DNA of 52,732 nucleotides from Planctomycetota bacterium. GTDB lineage: Bacteria; Planctomycetota; UBA1135; GCA-002686595. This document shows positions 25,555 through 33,702 of the stretch, piece by piece. The notes below the pieces were generated by a model. The model ran no database searches and was not told where the DNA came from. It was given only the letters and a program-made list of their open reading frames with translations. Position numbers and translations under genes: made by a program. The stretch covers positions 1-52,732 of the forward strand of contig JABACD010000030.1 of assembly GCA_014237855.1 (NCBI GenBank), written 5' to 3'. Numbering within the stretch: the stretch's first letter is position 1; each line of letters opens with the position of its first letter.

Positions 25555-26832
25555 GTGAGCAGTAAGATTCAGATCGATGTAGGGATTGTGGGAGCCGGGT
25601 TGGCCGGGCTGGCGTGCGCACGCCGGCTCAATGAACTCGGGTGCACTTTCACGATCCTTGAAGCCTCTGACCGCGTCGGAGGAAGGGTCGCGACCGACGT
25701 GGTCGACGGATTCGTGCTCGACCGAGGCTTCCAGGTTCTCTTGGACTCCTACCCACAAGCCCGCCGGCTGCTCGATCTGCGAGCCATGGACGCGAGGCCT
25801 TTTGCACCGGGAGCGCTGGTCCAGCGGGGTGGCCGAGTTCATCGGGTGGTAGATCCGTGGCGCTCACCTCTTCAGGGATTGGCGACGCTGAGGGCCCCCT
25901 TCGTCTCCATGAGCGACGGGGTTCGCATGTCATCGCTTCGCAGCATGGCAATTCGGCAGCCAGACCAGGACGACTCGAGAACCGCGAACCAGCTCTTGAT
26001 CGACCGGGGTTTCTCTGGAGCACTCCGCGAGGGCTTCTTCCGGCCCTTCTTCGGCGGCGTCACCTTGGACCGCGAGCTCAGTGTACCCGCGTGGTACTTC
26101 CTCTCTCTCTTCGGCTGGTTCGCCAAGGGTAGTGCCGTTCTTCCGGCTGCAGGCATGCAGGCCATTCCCCAGCAGCTAGCAGCTCCACTGCACCCCGATT
26201 CAGTTCGCCTGAACACTCCGGTCGCGGGCGTCTCTCCGGACTTGATCGAGCTCTGCTCAGGAGAGCAGCTAGAATTTGGCTGCACGGTGATCGCGACGGA
26301 TGCTGCCGCCGCCGACAAGCTCCTGGGCGAGGACACCTGCCGGGAGTGGTTTGGGACAACGACGGTCTACTATGAAGCAGCGAGCTCCCCAGTTGGAGAG
26401 GCCATCCTGGTGCTGAACGGAGATGGACCGGAGGACGGATTGGTCAATCACCTCTGCGTTCTCTCAGACGCACAGCCTGCTTACGCCCCCACCGGTCGCG
26501 CTCTGATCTCGGTTAGCTTGCTGGGTACCCCCGAGGGAACAGACGATGAAATCGACCTCCAAGTTCGAGCTCAGCTCTCCAGGTGGTACGGAACCCCGGT
26601 CAGTGACTGGAGGCTTGTGCAGGTGAGTCGCATTCCTCAGGCTCTCCCTCGGCTCGGCTCAGGCCCAGTTCGCCAGCAAGGCCCTGCTGAGCCCTTCGTT
26701 TGTGGTGACCACGTGTCGACTCCCTCCATCCAGGGCTCACTCGAGTCCGGAGTGCGGACAGCCGATGCGATTCACGGGCACCTCCTTGCCAGACCTGTGC
26801 CGAAGAGAGGACCTGTTCACCGACGAGACTGA
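25555..26832 (+). CDS. FAD-dependent amine-oxidase/desaturase-like oxidoreductase
   Basis: 425 aa from GTG 25555; the frame is open ~170 codons upstream but only from here does it look like protein. The dinucleotide-binding motif VGIVGAGLAGLACARRL lies at about 8-24, followed by an acidic residue ending strand 2 (ILEASDRVGGRV). The C-terminal FAD signature is PFVCGDHVSTPSIQGSLESG, the common end of flavin amine oxidases, protoporphyrinogen oxidases and carotenoid/squalene desaturases. The middle FFRPFFGGVTLDREL resembles this superfamily's substrate domain. Likely a cytoplasmic or membrane-associated flavoenzyme; substrate unknown. It is followed after 57 bp by the SRPBCC-epimerase gene on the same strand. 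Confidence 0.85.
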   Translation: MSSKIQIDVGIVGAGLAGLACARRLNELGCTFTILEASDRVGGRVATDVVDGFVLDRGFQVLLDSYPQARRLLDLRAMDARPFAPGALVQRGGRVHRVVDPWRSPLQGLATLRAPFVSMSDGVRMSSLRSMAIRQPDQDDSRTANQLLIDRGFSGALREGFFRPFFGGVTLDRELSVPAWYFLSLFGWFAKGSAVLPAAGMQAIPQQLAAPLHPDSVRLNTPVAGVSPDLIELCSGEQLEFGCTVIATDAAAADKLLGEDTCREWFGTTTVYYEAASSPVGEAILVLNGDGPEDGLVNHLCVLSDAQPAYAPTGRALISVSLLGTPEGTDDEIDLQVRAQLSRWYGTPVSDWRLVQVSRIPQALPRLGSGPVRQQGPAEPFVCGDHVSTPSIQGSLESGVRTADAIHGHLLARPVPKRGPVHRRD

Positions 26833-26889
26833 ATCCACCTTGGGTCGGACGACGAATCATCTTCAGCAGCTTGCGAACACTTCAGACTC

Positions 26890-28263
26890 ATGAACCCCAT
26901 CGAATTCAGGCGCCTGCTCGAGTTGAACACCGAGGCTGATGAGGTCTTCCGCTGGCACAGCAGACCGGGGGCCTTCGAGAGGCTTGGCCCTCCCTGGGAC
27001 AAGGTGACACTCGACGGTCCTGCGGCACGCCTTGTTGCGGGAGATCGACAGGTAGCTGTGGTCTCCCTGGGACCTCTCAAGCTGCGCTGGCACTCTGAGA
27101 TCACCGAGGTGGAGGCGGGGCGCCAGTTCCAGGACATCCAGCTCTCGGGGCCCTTTGCCAGCTGGGAGCACACCCACACCATGGCTGGCGAGAGGGCGGG
27201 CCACTCCACCCTCGAGGATAGGGTCAGGTACACACTCCCGCTCGGTGCGCTGGGAGAGGCCGTAGCGGGTCGGTTTGTGCGCAAGCAACTCCAACGACTC
27301 TTCGCCTACAGGCACCGTATCACGGAGCAGGACCTGCAACGCCACCAGGCCGCGGACAGGTCCACTCCCATGGACATCCTCGTCACCGGAGCATCGGGGC
27401 TGGTCGGTCGTGCTCTGTGCGCCTTCCTCACAACCGGGGGCCACCGGGTCCGCAAGCTCGTGAGGAGGGCGGCAACGGAACCCGATGAGTTCCGCTGGGA
27501 CCCCAAGGAGGGAGCCGTGGATGCTGCTGCCGTCGAAGGCCTTGATGCCGTCGTGCACCTGGCAGGCGAGAACATCGCGGCCGGACGCTGGACGGACGAG
27601 CAGAAGGACCGCATCCGCTCCAGCCGCGTGGACGGCACCCGCTCGATCGTCAATGCGATCAAGGCTGCCAAGGTCAAGCCGAAGGCCTTCATCTCCGCGT
27701 CCGCTATCGGCTTCTATGGAGATCGAGGGGACGAGAGGCTCAACGAAGAGAGTGCCCCGGGCGGGGGCTTCCTTGCCGAGGTCGTCGAGGCCTGGGAGGA
27801 ACAGTCCCGTGGGATCGAGGACATTCGCACGGTTCAGCTGCGCTTTGGCGTGATCCTCAGCCCCGCCGGAGGAGCTCTGGCCAAGATGTTACTCCCCTTT
27901 CAAATGGGAGGCGGTGGACGCATCGGCACAGGCAAGCAGTGGATGAGCTGGATCGCTCTTGATGATGTCGTTGGGGCGATACACCACTCCCTGCTGACCG
28001 AAGCTCTCTCAGGACCGGTCAACGCTGTGGCCCCCAATCCCATGACCAATGCCGAGTACACCGGCATCCTGGGAGCGGTGCTCAACCGTCCGACGATCTT
28101 CCCGATGCCCGCCTTCGCTGCCCGACTGGCCTTTGGAGAAATGGCGGATGAGCTGCTACTCGGGAGCCAAAGGGTCCAGCCAGGGCGCCTTGAGGAGACC
28201 GGATATCGCTTCTCCTACCCGGAGCTCGAGGGAGCCCTTCGCCACCAGCTTGGCCGCACCTAG
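26890..28263 (+). CDS. SRPBCC domain fused to TIGR01777-type sugar-nucleotide epimerase-like SDR
   Basis: 457 aa, ATG 26890. Residues about 1-155 form an SRPBCC (START-like) ligand-binding domain (FRWHSRPGAFERLGPPW, RWHSEITEVEAGRQF). From about residue 160 comes an extended SDR: ILVTGASGLVGRALCAF, VVHLAGENIAAGRW, SASAIGFYG and the C-terminal TIGR01777 features (MLLPFQMGGGGRIGTGKQWM, WIALDDV). This exact domain fusion is common in bacteria; E. coli YfcH is the bare epimerase-like form. Its reaction is unknown. Neighbours (FAD oxidase, DUF1722) also occur together in light-induced clusters of other bacteria. Confidence 0.9.
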   Translation: MNPIEFRRLLELNTEADEVFRWHSRPGAFERLGPPWDKVTLDGPAARLVAGDRQVAVVSLGPLKLRWHSEITEVEAGRQFQDIQLSGPFASWEHTHTMAGERAGHSTLEDRVRYTLPLGALGEAVAGRFVRKQLQRLFAYRHRITEQDLQRHQAADRSTPMDILVTGASGLVGRALCAFLTTGGHRVRKLVRRAATEPDEFRWDPKEGAVDAAAVEGLDAVVHLAGENIAAGRWTDEQKDRIRSSRVDGTRSIVNAIKAAKVKPKAFISASAIGFYGDRGDERLNEESAPGGGFLAEVVEAWEEQSRGIEDIRTVQLRFGVILSPAGGALAKMLLPFQMGGGGRIGTGKQWMSWIALDDVVGAIHHSLLTEALSGPVNAVAPNPMTNAEYTGILGAVLNRPTIFPMPAFAARLAFGEMADELLLGSQRVQPGRLEETGYRFSYPELEGALRHQLGRT

Positions 28264-28340
28264 TTCGAGCCTGGCTCGAGGGATCCCTTGTCCCGAGCAT
28301 GCCCGAGATGTCACTCGTTTGAACTTGCCGAAGCGTCGAC

Positions 28341-28472
28341 TCACCCGCTGAGATCTTTGGCGCTCATGAGCAGGCGAGCAGCCGTGACTCCGCTCAGGTA
28401 GGCACTTTCCACGGGACCGCCGCTGTGGCGCCGAGTCCTTACCTGCCCCAGCTGACCAGGCGACGCTGACGT
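28341..28472 (-). pseudogene. Possible 3' remnant of an amine-oxidase-like gene
   Basis: A 43-codon minus frame, partly overlapping the rsmG end in another frame, reads SGGPVESAYLSGVTAARLLM before its stop. This resembles the C-terminal helix of FAD amine oxidases (G-x-x-VE-x-A-x-x-SG-x-x-AA). No start or upstream part of such a gene exists here; a TGA closes the frame upstream. Either a decayed gene end or coincidence. Confidence 0.25.
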
Positions 28473-29083
28473 TCAGCCGGAGCCGGGAGGGTGTACTCGA
28501 CCTCGGATCGCCTCTCCAGCCCACCAGGGAGCGTCTCTTGCACCGGTGCCCCATCGCTCAGCCAGCAGAGCAAGCGCCCCGCCGGCCTGAGCAGCGGCCC
28601 GGCGAGCCTCCCCATTTCTTCAGGTGGGCCAACAGCCCGGGTCGTGATGAGATCGAAGTTCGATCGGTAGCCGTGCCCCAGTGCCTCCGCAGCGTCCATC
28701 TGGATGGTCTCGAACTGATTCGAGTCGAATCCAGCGACCTGAAGTGCGCGCTCGATGGCCTTGAGCTTCTTGAGCGTTCGATCCATCAGCAGGACCTTGG
28801 CCTCGGGGAACAAGCAGGCGATTGCGACTCCGGGAAATCCGTTGCCCGTCCCGATATCGAGGCAGTTGCCGGTCATCAAGTCAAAGTTCTCGCTACCCAT
28901 CGCCAGTGAGTCGAGCGCGTGAAACATCACAGCAGCCTCACGATCTCGCACCGCAGTGAGGTTGATGGCCCTGTTCTCCTCGAGCATGGCATCCAGATAG
29001 GCCAGCAAGAGCTCGGCACCTTCGATGGATAGCTTGCAGCCGAAGGCAGCGGCCTCGCCTTGCAATTGAATAGCGCTGGTCAC
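28439..29083 (-). CDS. rsmG: 16S rRNA (guanine-N7)-methyltransferase RsmG
   Basis: 214 aa, family length. GTG start at 29083 with GAGAGGA about 7 nt upstream. Hallmarks: INLTAVRD, HALDSLAM and the SAM-binding CLDIGTGNGFPGVAIA, followed by LLMDRTLKKLKAIE and ITTRAVGP. It methylates N7 of G527 in 16S rRNA in the small-subunit decoding region. In many genomes it sits with mnmG/parAB near the origin; none of these is here. A small coding-like frame (29126-29395) ends 42 bp upstream on the same strand and may share its transcript. Confidence 0.94.
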   Translation of the reverse strand: MTSAIQLQGEAAAFGCKLSIEGAELLLAYLDAMLEENRAINLTAVRDREAAVMFHALDSLAMGSENFDLMTGNCLDIGTGNGFPGVAIACLFPEAKVLLMDRTLKKLKAIERALQVAGFDSNQFETIQMDAAEALGHGYRSNFDLITTRAVGPPEEMGRLAGPLLRPAGRLLCWLSDGAPVQETLPGGLERRSEVEYTLPAPAERQRRLVSWGR

Positions 29084-29125
29084 GATGAGATCCTCTCTCC
29101 TTGGCCTGGCCGGAACTACCGAGAC

Positions 29126-29395
29126 CTACTCGATGGGCTCCGCCTGGCTCCACCGGATCTCGAAGATGTCGCTGAGCCCCTGCGCCAGTGACTCGTTGCG
29201 TACCTCGAGCATCGAGACCCATGCTGCCTTCTCGCTGGGCTCGTGAATCGGCATGAGTGCGACCCTGGTATTGACAGCCCCAGGTCGCGGAGGCCAACTC
29301 CCAGGTTGCTGACCGTGGTAGAGGCCAGATCCTGGCCTCGGGTCTTCTTCAAAGGGGTCATACGGACTTCAAGGGGAGCTGGAGGCCACAAGCAT
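29126..29395 (-). pseudogene. Small coding-like frame with internal TGA, upstream of rsmG
   Basis: From ATG 29395 the frame reads MLVASSSP, then TGA (29369-29371), then 80 further codons to TAG at 29126, starting SPYDPFEEDPRPGSGLYHGQ and ending RWSQAEPIE. The part after TGA has protein-like composition, with an acidic ending (LEVRNESLAQGLSDIFEIRW) and no other stop. There is no canonical start between TGA and ATG 29254, which would give only 42 aa. Explanations: a nonsense mutation in a small gene, start at ATG 29254, or TGA recoding. No family recognised. Probably co-transcribed with rsmG (42-bp gap). Confidence 0.42.
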
Positions 29396-29705
29396 AGCTG
29401 CTACCTGGAACGAAAATCTGCAATTCTAGCGGAGGAAGCGTCGAGCTGAGGTTGGTTGCCGGCTGGGTGGATCATGGCTGTGGGCTTCTCGCTACCTGAA
29501 ATGGAGCTGTCGATCCCCCACCATCACTCGTACGCTCTCGCTCTCGCAACGACGACAGGTTGTCTTGCTCGCTTGAGACCCACATGGTGCCAGACGCGCC
29601 GGGACTCTCCAGCCGTCTCGGCCTGCCAAGGATCTTCAGACACTCGATACGAGCCCATGCGATGATCAGTGATCCCCGATGGACTGGTCCTCCGATGCAA
29701 TCGTG

Positions 29706-29933
29706 ATGGACGTCATTCTTTACACCTGGGCTGCATGCAAGCACTGCGAGTCAGCGCGAGCGCTGCTGCGATCGAGTGACCTCGAGTTCGAGGAGCTGCC
29801 GCTGGATAAGGATCGCGGCCTGAAGCGGGAACTGGCAGCAGAGCTGGGGCGACCCGACATGCCCTATGCCCGGATCGATGGAGAGCTCTTCGGCGGCGTG
29901 GCTGAGATAGAGCGCCGAATCGCCAGGCTCTAG
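29706..29933 (+). CDS. Glutaredoxin-like protein
   Basis: 75 aa from ATG 29706; ATG 29679 (nine more residues) is also possible, but glutaredoxins usually begin right before the first strand, as MDVILYTWAACKHC does. The active-site CxxC is C11-K-H-C14. The cis-Pro region appears as RPDMPYARIDGELFGGV, matching the TVP..FI.G..IGG pattern with a Met in the TVP position. Small thiol-disulfide reductase fold; substrate unknown. A short GC-rich hairpin follows 28 bp after the stop. Confidence 0.8.
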   Translation: MDVILYTWAACKHCESARALLRSSDLEFEELPLDKDRGLKRELAAELGRPDMPYARIDGELFGGVAEIERRIARL

Positions 29934-29961
29934 CTGCGGAGAGTCCCGGGCACGAGTAGGT

Positions 29962-29979
29962 CCACAGCCCCCGCTGTGG
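29962..29979 (+). repeat. Short hairpin after the glutaredoxin gene
   Basis: CCACAGC (29962-29968), loop CCCC, GCTGTGG (29973-29979), a perfect 7-bp stem. No T-run follows, so it is at best a weak terminator for the gene ending at 29933. Confidence 0.35.
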
Positions 29980-30144
29980 CCCTGGTCTGCCGCCAATCAC
30001 CGGGATCAGCAGCCCGCCCTGCCCCGGCAGGACGATCTCCGGTAGATTGGCCCAGGAGCTAATTCCAGCTGACAGATGGCCGGCACCCGGTCGCACTGAT
30101 GGCAGACCGTCTCCTGTTCTTCTGCTTCCCGAAAAGCTTCGACC

Positions 30145-33100
30145 ATGTGGATATCCCTCAGTGCGCTGTTCCTGCTGGCAAGCATCCCCGGCACCCACCC
30201 GAGTGACTCGAACTCACAGGCGGAGATTGGCCCCGAGGTGACCCTCGCGGCTCCCAGCAGGACCCTGTGGCTAGGGCGTTCCTCCGTGCTTCATTTCGAC
30301 TTCGAAGGTGAGGCTGATGAAGACCTCGAGCTACCTGTGGTTCTTGAACCTGGCGGAGTGGTTGAGCTTCGCGGACCCGCCGTCGTCCTCGCCGGCGAGC
30401 GCACAGGGAGCCTTCGACTTCGAGCCGCTCGCGAGGGCCGCACAACTCTCCGTATCGCCAACGCCGAGCTCGAGTTGCAGGTTCGTCCCCTCGAAGTCGA
30501 GGCCAGACTGATGCGAGCGGAGCCCGAGATCGTGGTACCCGTCGAGGGCGCTGCGGTCTGGGACACCTTTGCCCTGGCCTGCGAGCTCACCCGAGACGAG
30601 ACTCGCAACAGGATCGAGCTGCGGCTGGAGTTGCCCGATGGACGCCTGCTCGAGCCCATGGACGCGCCACGACGAATGGAAGGGCCGACCCTGCGCGCTT
30701 GCTTCGAGGTCGACGCCCGGGAGCTGCAAACCGGGCAACAAGATCTTCGAGTGCTCGCGCTGGAAGACGGCGTCGAGATCGGCTCGGCCTCGCGCCGGCT
30801 CCTGGTCACTCGAACCGCCAGCCACCTGATCCAAGGTGAGTGCGAGTCGGCGCTGGAGCAGCCCCGCCCCGAGTCGTTTGGCGAAGCCCAGCCGCGGCTC
30901 GGGGGCGGCGCCGGGGCCTCCGGCGATCGTTATGTGATTCAGGCGACCCCTTACCCCCAGTGGGTGACCTCCGTCACGATCCCCGAGGCGGGGCGCTACC
31001 AGCTCATGGTCACAGCACGGGGTGACTTTGCAGGGGGTGCCTTTCCCTCGCTGGGCTCGAGCCTCGAGCTACCCAATCCCATCCGGGGCGCAACCCGGGT
31101 CGTCCACCATGACTGGCATCGGCTGCCCGTGGGCCCACCACTCGAGCTGGAGACGGGCACCCAGGTCATCGGCCTGCGCTTCATCAACGAGCTGAACGTC
31201 GGCGCCCGCAGTAACCGCAACCTCTACCTGGACTCCTGGGAGCTGCTGCACCTGGAGACCTCCGACCTGGGGCCTGTCGAGGCCTCAATGATGATGGCCT
31301 CGGCCGCCGGCAACGAGTATCCCTCTGGTCCCGGCTTCGGCCTTTGGGTCGCCTTCGAGCGCCCCCTCGACGGCCTGGCGGTGAACGGACGCCTGCGCGT
31401 GGTCGGCAGCAGCAACTGGAGTGGAGCCGTGGACTCCCCGGCTCCACGCATCGACCTCCTCGTTGATGGAAGCCTGCACGACAGTCAGCAAGCTGCCCGA
31501 CCGGTCTTCCTGCTCGACCGGGCTCACCTGGGCGCGGGGGAGCACGAGCTGCAGCTCCTCGCCAGCCTCCCCGATGGACGCCAGGCAAGGACCCCGGTTC
31601 AGCGGATCCATGTACCCGGCCCCGTCGCCGCGGTTGCCCCGCGAGAGCGCACTCGAATCTCGGTGTTGGATGATCGCTGGGGCAGCTCCTTCGATGGAGC
31701 TCTCGTGCAGAAGGGCGAAGAGCCGCGGCAACGCATCGCCTCTCCAGAGGTCAAGATGGAGGCGACCCTCGAGCTTCCCGAACACCTCACGGGCACCCAT
31801 CGGCTGATCCTGGAGGCCCGCGGGCCCGGGGGAGGTGGCACGGCTCATGTCAGCGTGCGCCTTGGTGACAGCGATGACACACTCGAGCTCGACGTGAAGA
31901 ACTGGTGGAGCGAGCGCCTCATGGGCGAGCTCGACCTGGGCCACGGCTCGAAGACCCTGCACATCAGCCTGGACCCTGGAAGCGAGGATTCCTTCCTGCG
32001 GCTCCGCAGCCTGACCTTCGAGAGCACGGACCGTCCGCAGGACAGGCTGCCGCCGACTGCGCGGATTCTCTATCCAGCTGCTGGTCACCAGGCCCACGGA
32101 GTTGACGCGGTCATCGTTCAGGCCTTCGATGAAAGTGCAATCCAATCAGCAGACATCCTGATCGACGGCCAGCTCCAGGGCACCTACGGTTACTACGCTC
32201 GTGGTGCCGGCCCGCTGGTGCTGCCCCTGTTGCTTCGCCAGATTGAACCCGGCGAGCACACCCTCGCGGTGCGTGTCAGCGACGCCTCGGGCAATCTTGG
32301 CGAGAGCGAATCGCTGCGCTTCACGGTGAGCCCCGCGGCACCCCCTGAGCCGGGCACCTACGACCGAGCCATTCACCTCCTTGAACGCCTGGCCTTCGGC
32401 CCCGACCCCCTCGAGCTGGCCGAGCTGCTCACTCAAGGCGAAGAAGCCTGGCTCGCTGCTGCGCTGAATGACCATGGGGAGGGCAGCCGGGTCGCGATCG
32501 AGTGGTCGAGAGCCAACCTTGGTGACGCCATTGCCTACAACGCCGAGCGCCTCGCCGTTGCCAGCGCCATGCGCACCGACAATCCGGTGCGTGCGCGCTT
32601 CGTCCTGTGGACTGACAACCACTTCTCCACCTGGGCTGGTAAGACCGGCATGCCCTCGGAGTTTGGCGAGCACCGAGAGTACTCCCTTCTCGGGTTCGCC
32701 CCATTCAGCGAGCTGCTACTCGCCTCGGCCACGAGCCCGACGATGCTGCGCTACCTGGATCAGTCGGAGAGCTATGCCGGCCGGCTCAATGAGAACTACG
32801 CCAGAGAGCTTCTGGAGCTACACACAGTTGGAGTCGACGGCGGCTACAGCCAGGAAGATGTGACCCACCTGGCTCAATTGCTGTGCGGGATCACGGTCAG
32901 TCAGGAGGCTCCCGTCGACGGCTCCGGAGCCTACCTGAGGCTCGTGCTACGAAGTGCACCGGACCTCTCTGACGGACAGGAACAGGTGCTCTTCGGGAGG
33001 CGCTTCGAGGTCGGGCCACCCTCCAGGCGCTTCGATCGCTTCATGGAAGTCCTCGAGCTTCTCGCCTCTCACCCGCGCACGGCGAAGTTCGTGGCCACCA

Positions 33101-33693
33101 AGCTGGCCGAGCACTATGTGTCCTCACCACCGCCACCCGAACTGGTCGAACATCTGAGCACTGTCTTTCTCGAGTCCGGTGGAGATCCCGGGACCATGCT
33201 CACCGAACTGGTTGCGCACCCGAGCTTCTGGGAGAGTGCAAGGTCTCCTCGCCTTGCCAGCCCGCTGCACTACGGACTGAGGACTGCGCGGGTCCTGGGC
33301 TATCCCCAGCTCGACTGGGGACTCTGTGAGTTCCTGCGCAACTCTGGCATGGGCATGTTCGATCGTGCCACCCCGGACGGCTATCCCGATGATGACGGAG
33401 CCTGGGCCGATACCAACGGCTTGATGCAGCGCTGGCGCTGGGCCCAGAAGGTCTCCTGGGCGGTGAAGGCGCTCGTTCCGCAGCGATCGCGCCAGTACTC
33501 AGGCGGCGACCCGCTCGAGTGGCGTCAGCGCGTGGTTGACCTCGCGGCGGTACGCCTGACCGGTCACGTCCTCGGGGATGAATCCAACAGCGTGGCCCTC
33601 GAGTACCTCAAGGAGGATGAGGGCGACCTCTCCAAGCGAGTGGACCGCATGACGCTCCTTATCTGTCGACTGCCTGAAGCCAACCTCAAGTAA
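30145..33693 (+). CDS. Large secreted DUF1800 protein with CBM- and Ig-like N-terminal domains
   Basis: 1182 aa, about twice the usual DUF1800 length. Signal peptide at 1-20. Then beta-rich domains: a first region (30-225), a CBM35/60-like domain (about 228-370: QGECESAL, SVTIPEAGRYQLMVTARGDF, DSWELLHLE), a related domain at about 490-630, and an Ig/cadherin-like domain (about 635-730: PTARILYPAAGHQ, LAVRVSDASGNLGES). The DUF1800 domain runs from about 738 to the end, with LERLAFGPDP, FVLWTDNHFSTW and ENYARELLELHTVGVDGGYS. Function of DUF1800 is unknown; it is nearly always paired with DUF1501, as here (9-bp gap). A cell-surface role with glycan contact is inferred. Confidence 0.88.
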   Translation: MWISLSALFLLASIPGTHPSDSNSQAEIGPEVTLAAPSRTLWLGRSSVLHFDFEGEADEDLELPVVLEPGGVVELRGPAVVLAGERTGSLRLRAAREGRTTLRIANAELELQVRPLEVEARLMRAEPEIVVPVEGAAVWDTFALACELTRDETRNRIELRLELPDGRLLEPMDAPRRMEGPTLRACFEVDARELQTGQQDLRVLALEDGVEIGSASRRLLVTRTASHLIQGECESALEQPRPESFGEAQPRLGGGAGASGDRYVIQATPYPQWVTSVTIPEAGRYQLMVTARGDFAGGAFPSLGSSLELPNPIRGATRVVHHDWHRLPVGPPLELETGTQVIGLRFINELNVGARSNRNLYLDSWELLHLETSDLGPVEASMMMASAAGNEYPSGPGFGLWVAFERPLDGLAVNGRLRVVGSSNWSGAVDSPAPRIDLLVDGSLHDSQQAARPVFLLDRAHLGAGEHELQLLASLPDGRQARTPVQRIHVPGPVAAVAPRERTRISVLDDRWGSSFDGALVQKGEEPRQRIASPEVKMEATLELPEHLTGTHRLILEARGPGGGGTAHVSVRLGDSDDTLELDVKNWWSERLMGELDLGHGSKTLHISLDPGSEDSFLRLRSLTFESTDRPQDRLPPTARILYPAAGHQAHGVDAVIVQAFDESAIQSADILIDGQLQGTYGYYARGAGPLVLPLLLRQIEPGEHTLAVRVSDASGNLGESESLRFTVSPAAPPEPGTYDRAIHLLERLAFGPDPLELAELLTQGEEAWLAAALNDHGEGSRVAIEWSRANLGDAIAYNAERLAVASAMRTDNPVRARFVLWTDNHFSTWAGKTGMPSEFGEHREYSLLGFAPFSELLLASATSPTMLRYLDQSESYAGRLNENYARELLELHTVGVDGGYSQEDVTHLAQLLCGITVSQEAPVDGSGAYLRLVLRSAPDLSDGQEQVLFGRRFEVGPPSRRFDRFMEVLELLASHPRTAKFVATKLAEHYVSSPPPPELVEHLSTVFLESGGDPGTMLTELVAHPSFWESARSPRLASPLHYGLRTARVLGYPQLDWGLCEFLRNSGMGMFDRATPDGYPDDDGAWADTNGLMQRWRWAQKVSWAVKALVPQRSRQYSGGDPLEWRQRVVDLAAVRLTGHVLGDESNSVALEYLKEDEGDLSKRVDRMTLLICRLPEANLK

Positions 33694-33702
33694 GGGCCCA
33701 CC

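Noticed and set aside
29369..29371. Selenocysteine at the in-frame TGA
   Set aside because: Not adopted as the main explanation: the codon sits near the N-terminus outside any CxxU-type motif and I see no clear insertion hairpin right after it. A nonsense mutation or later start is simpler.
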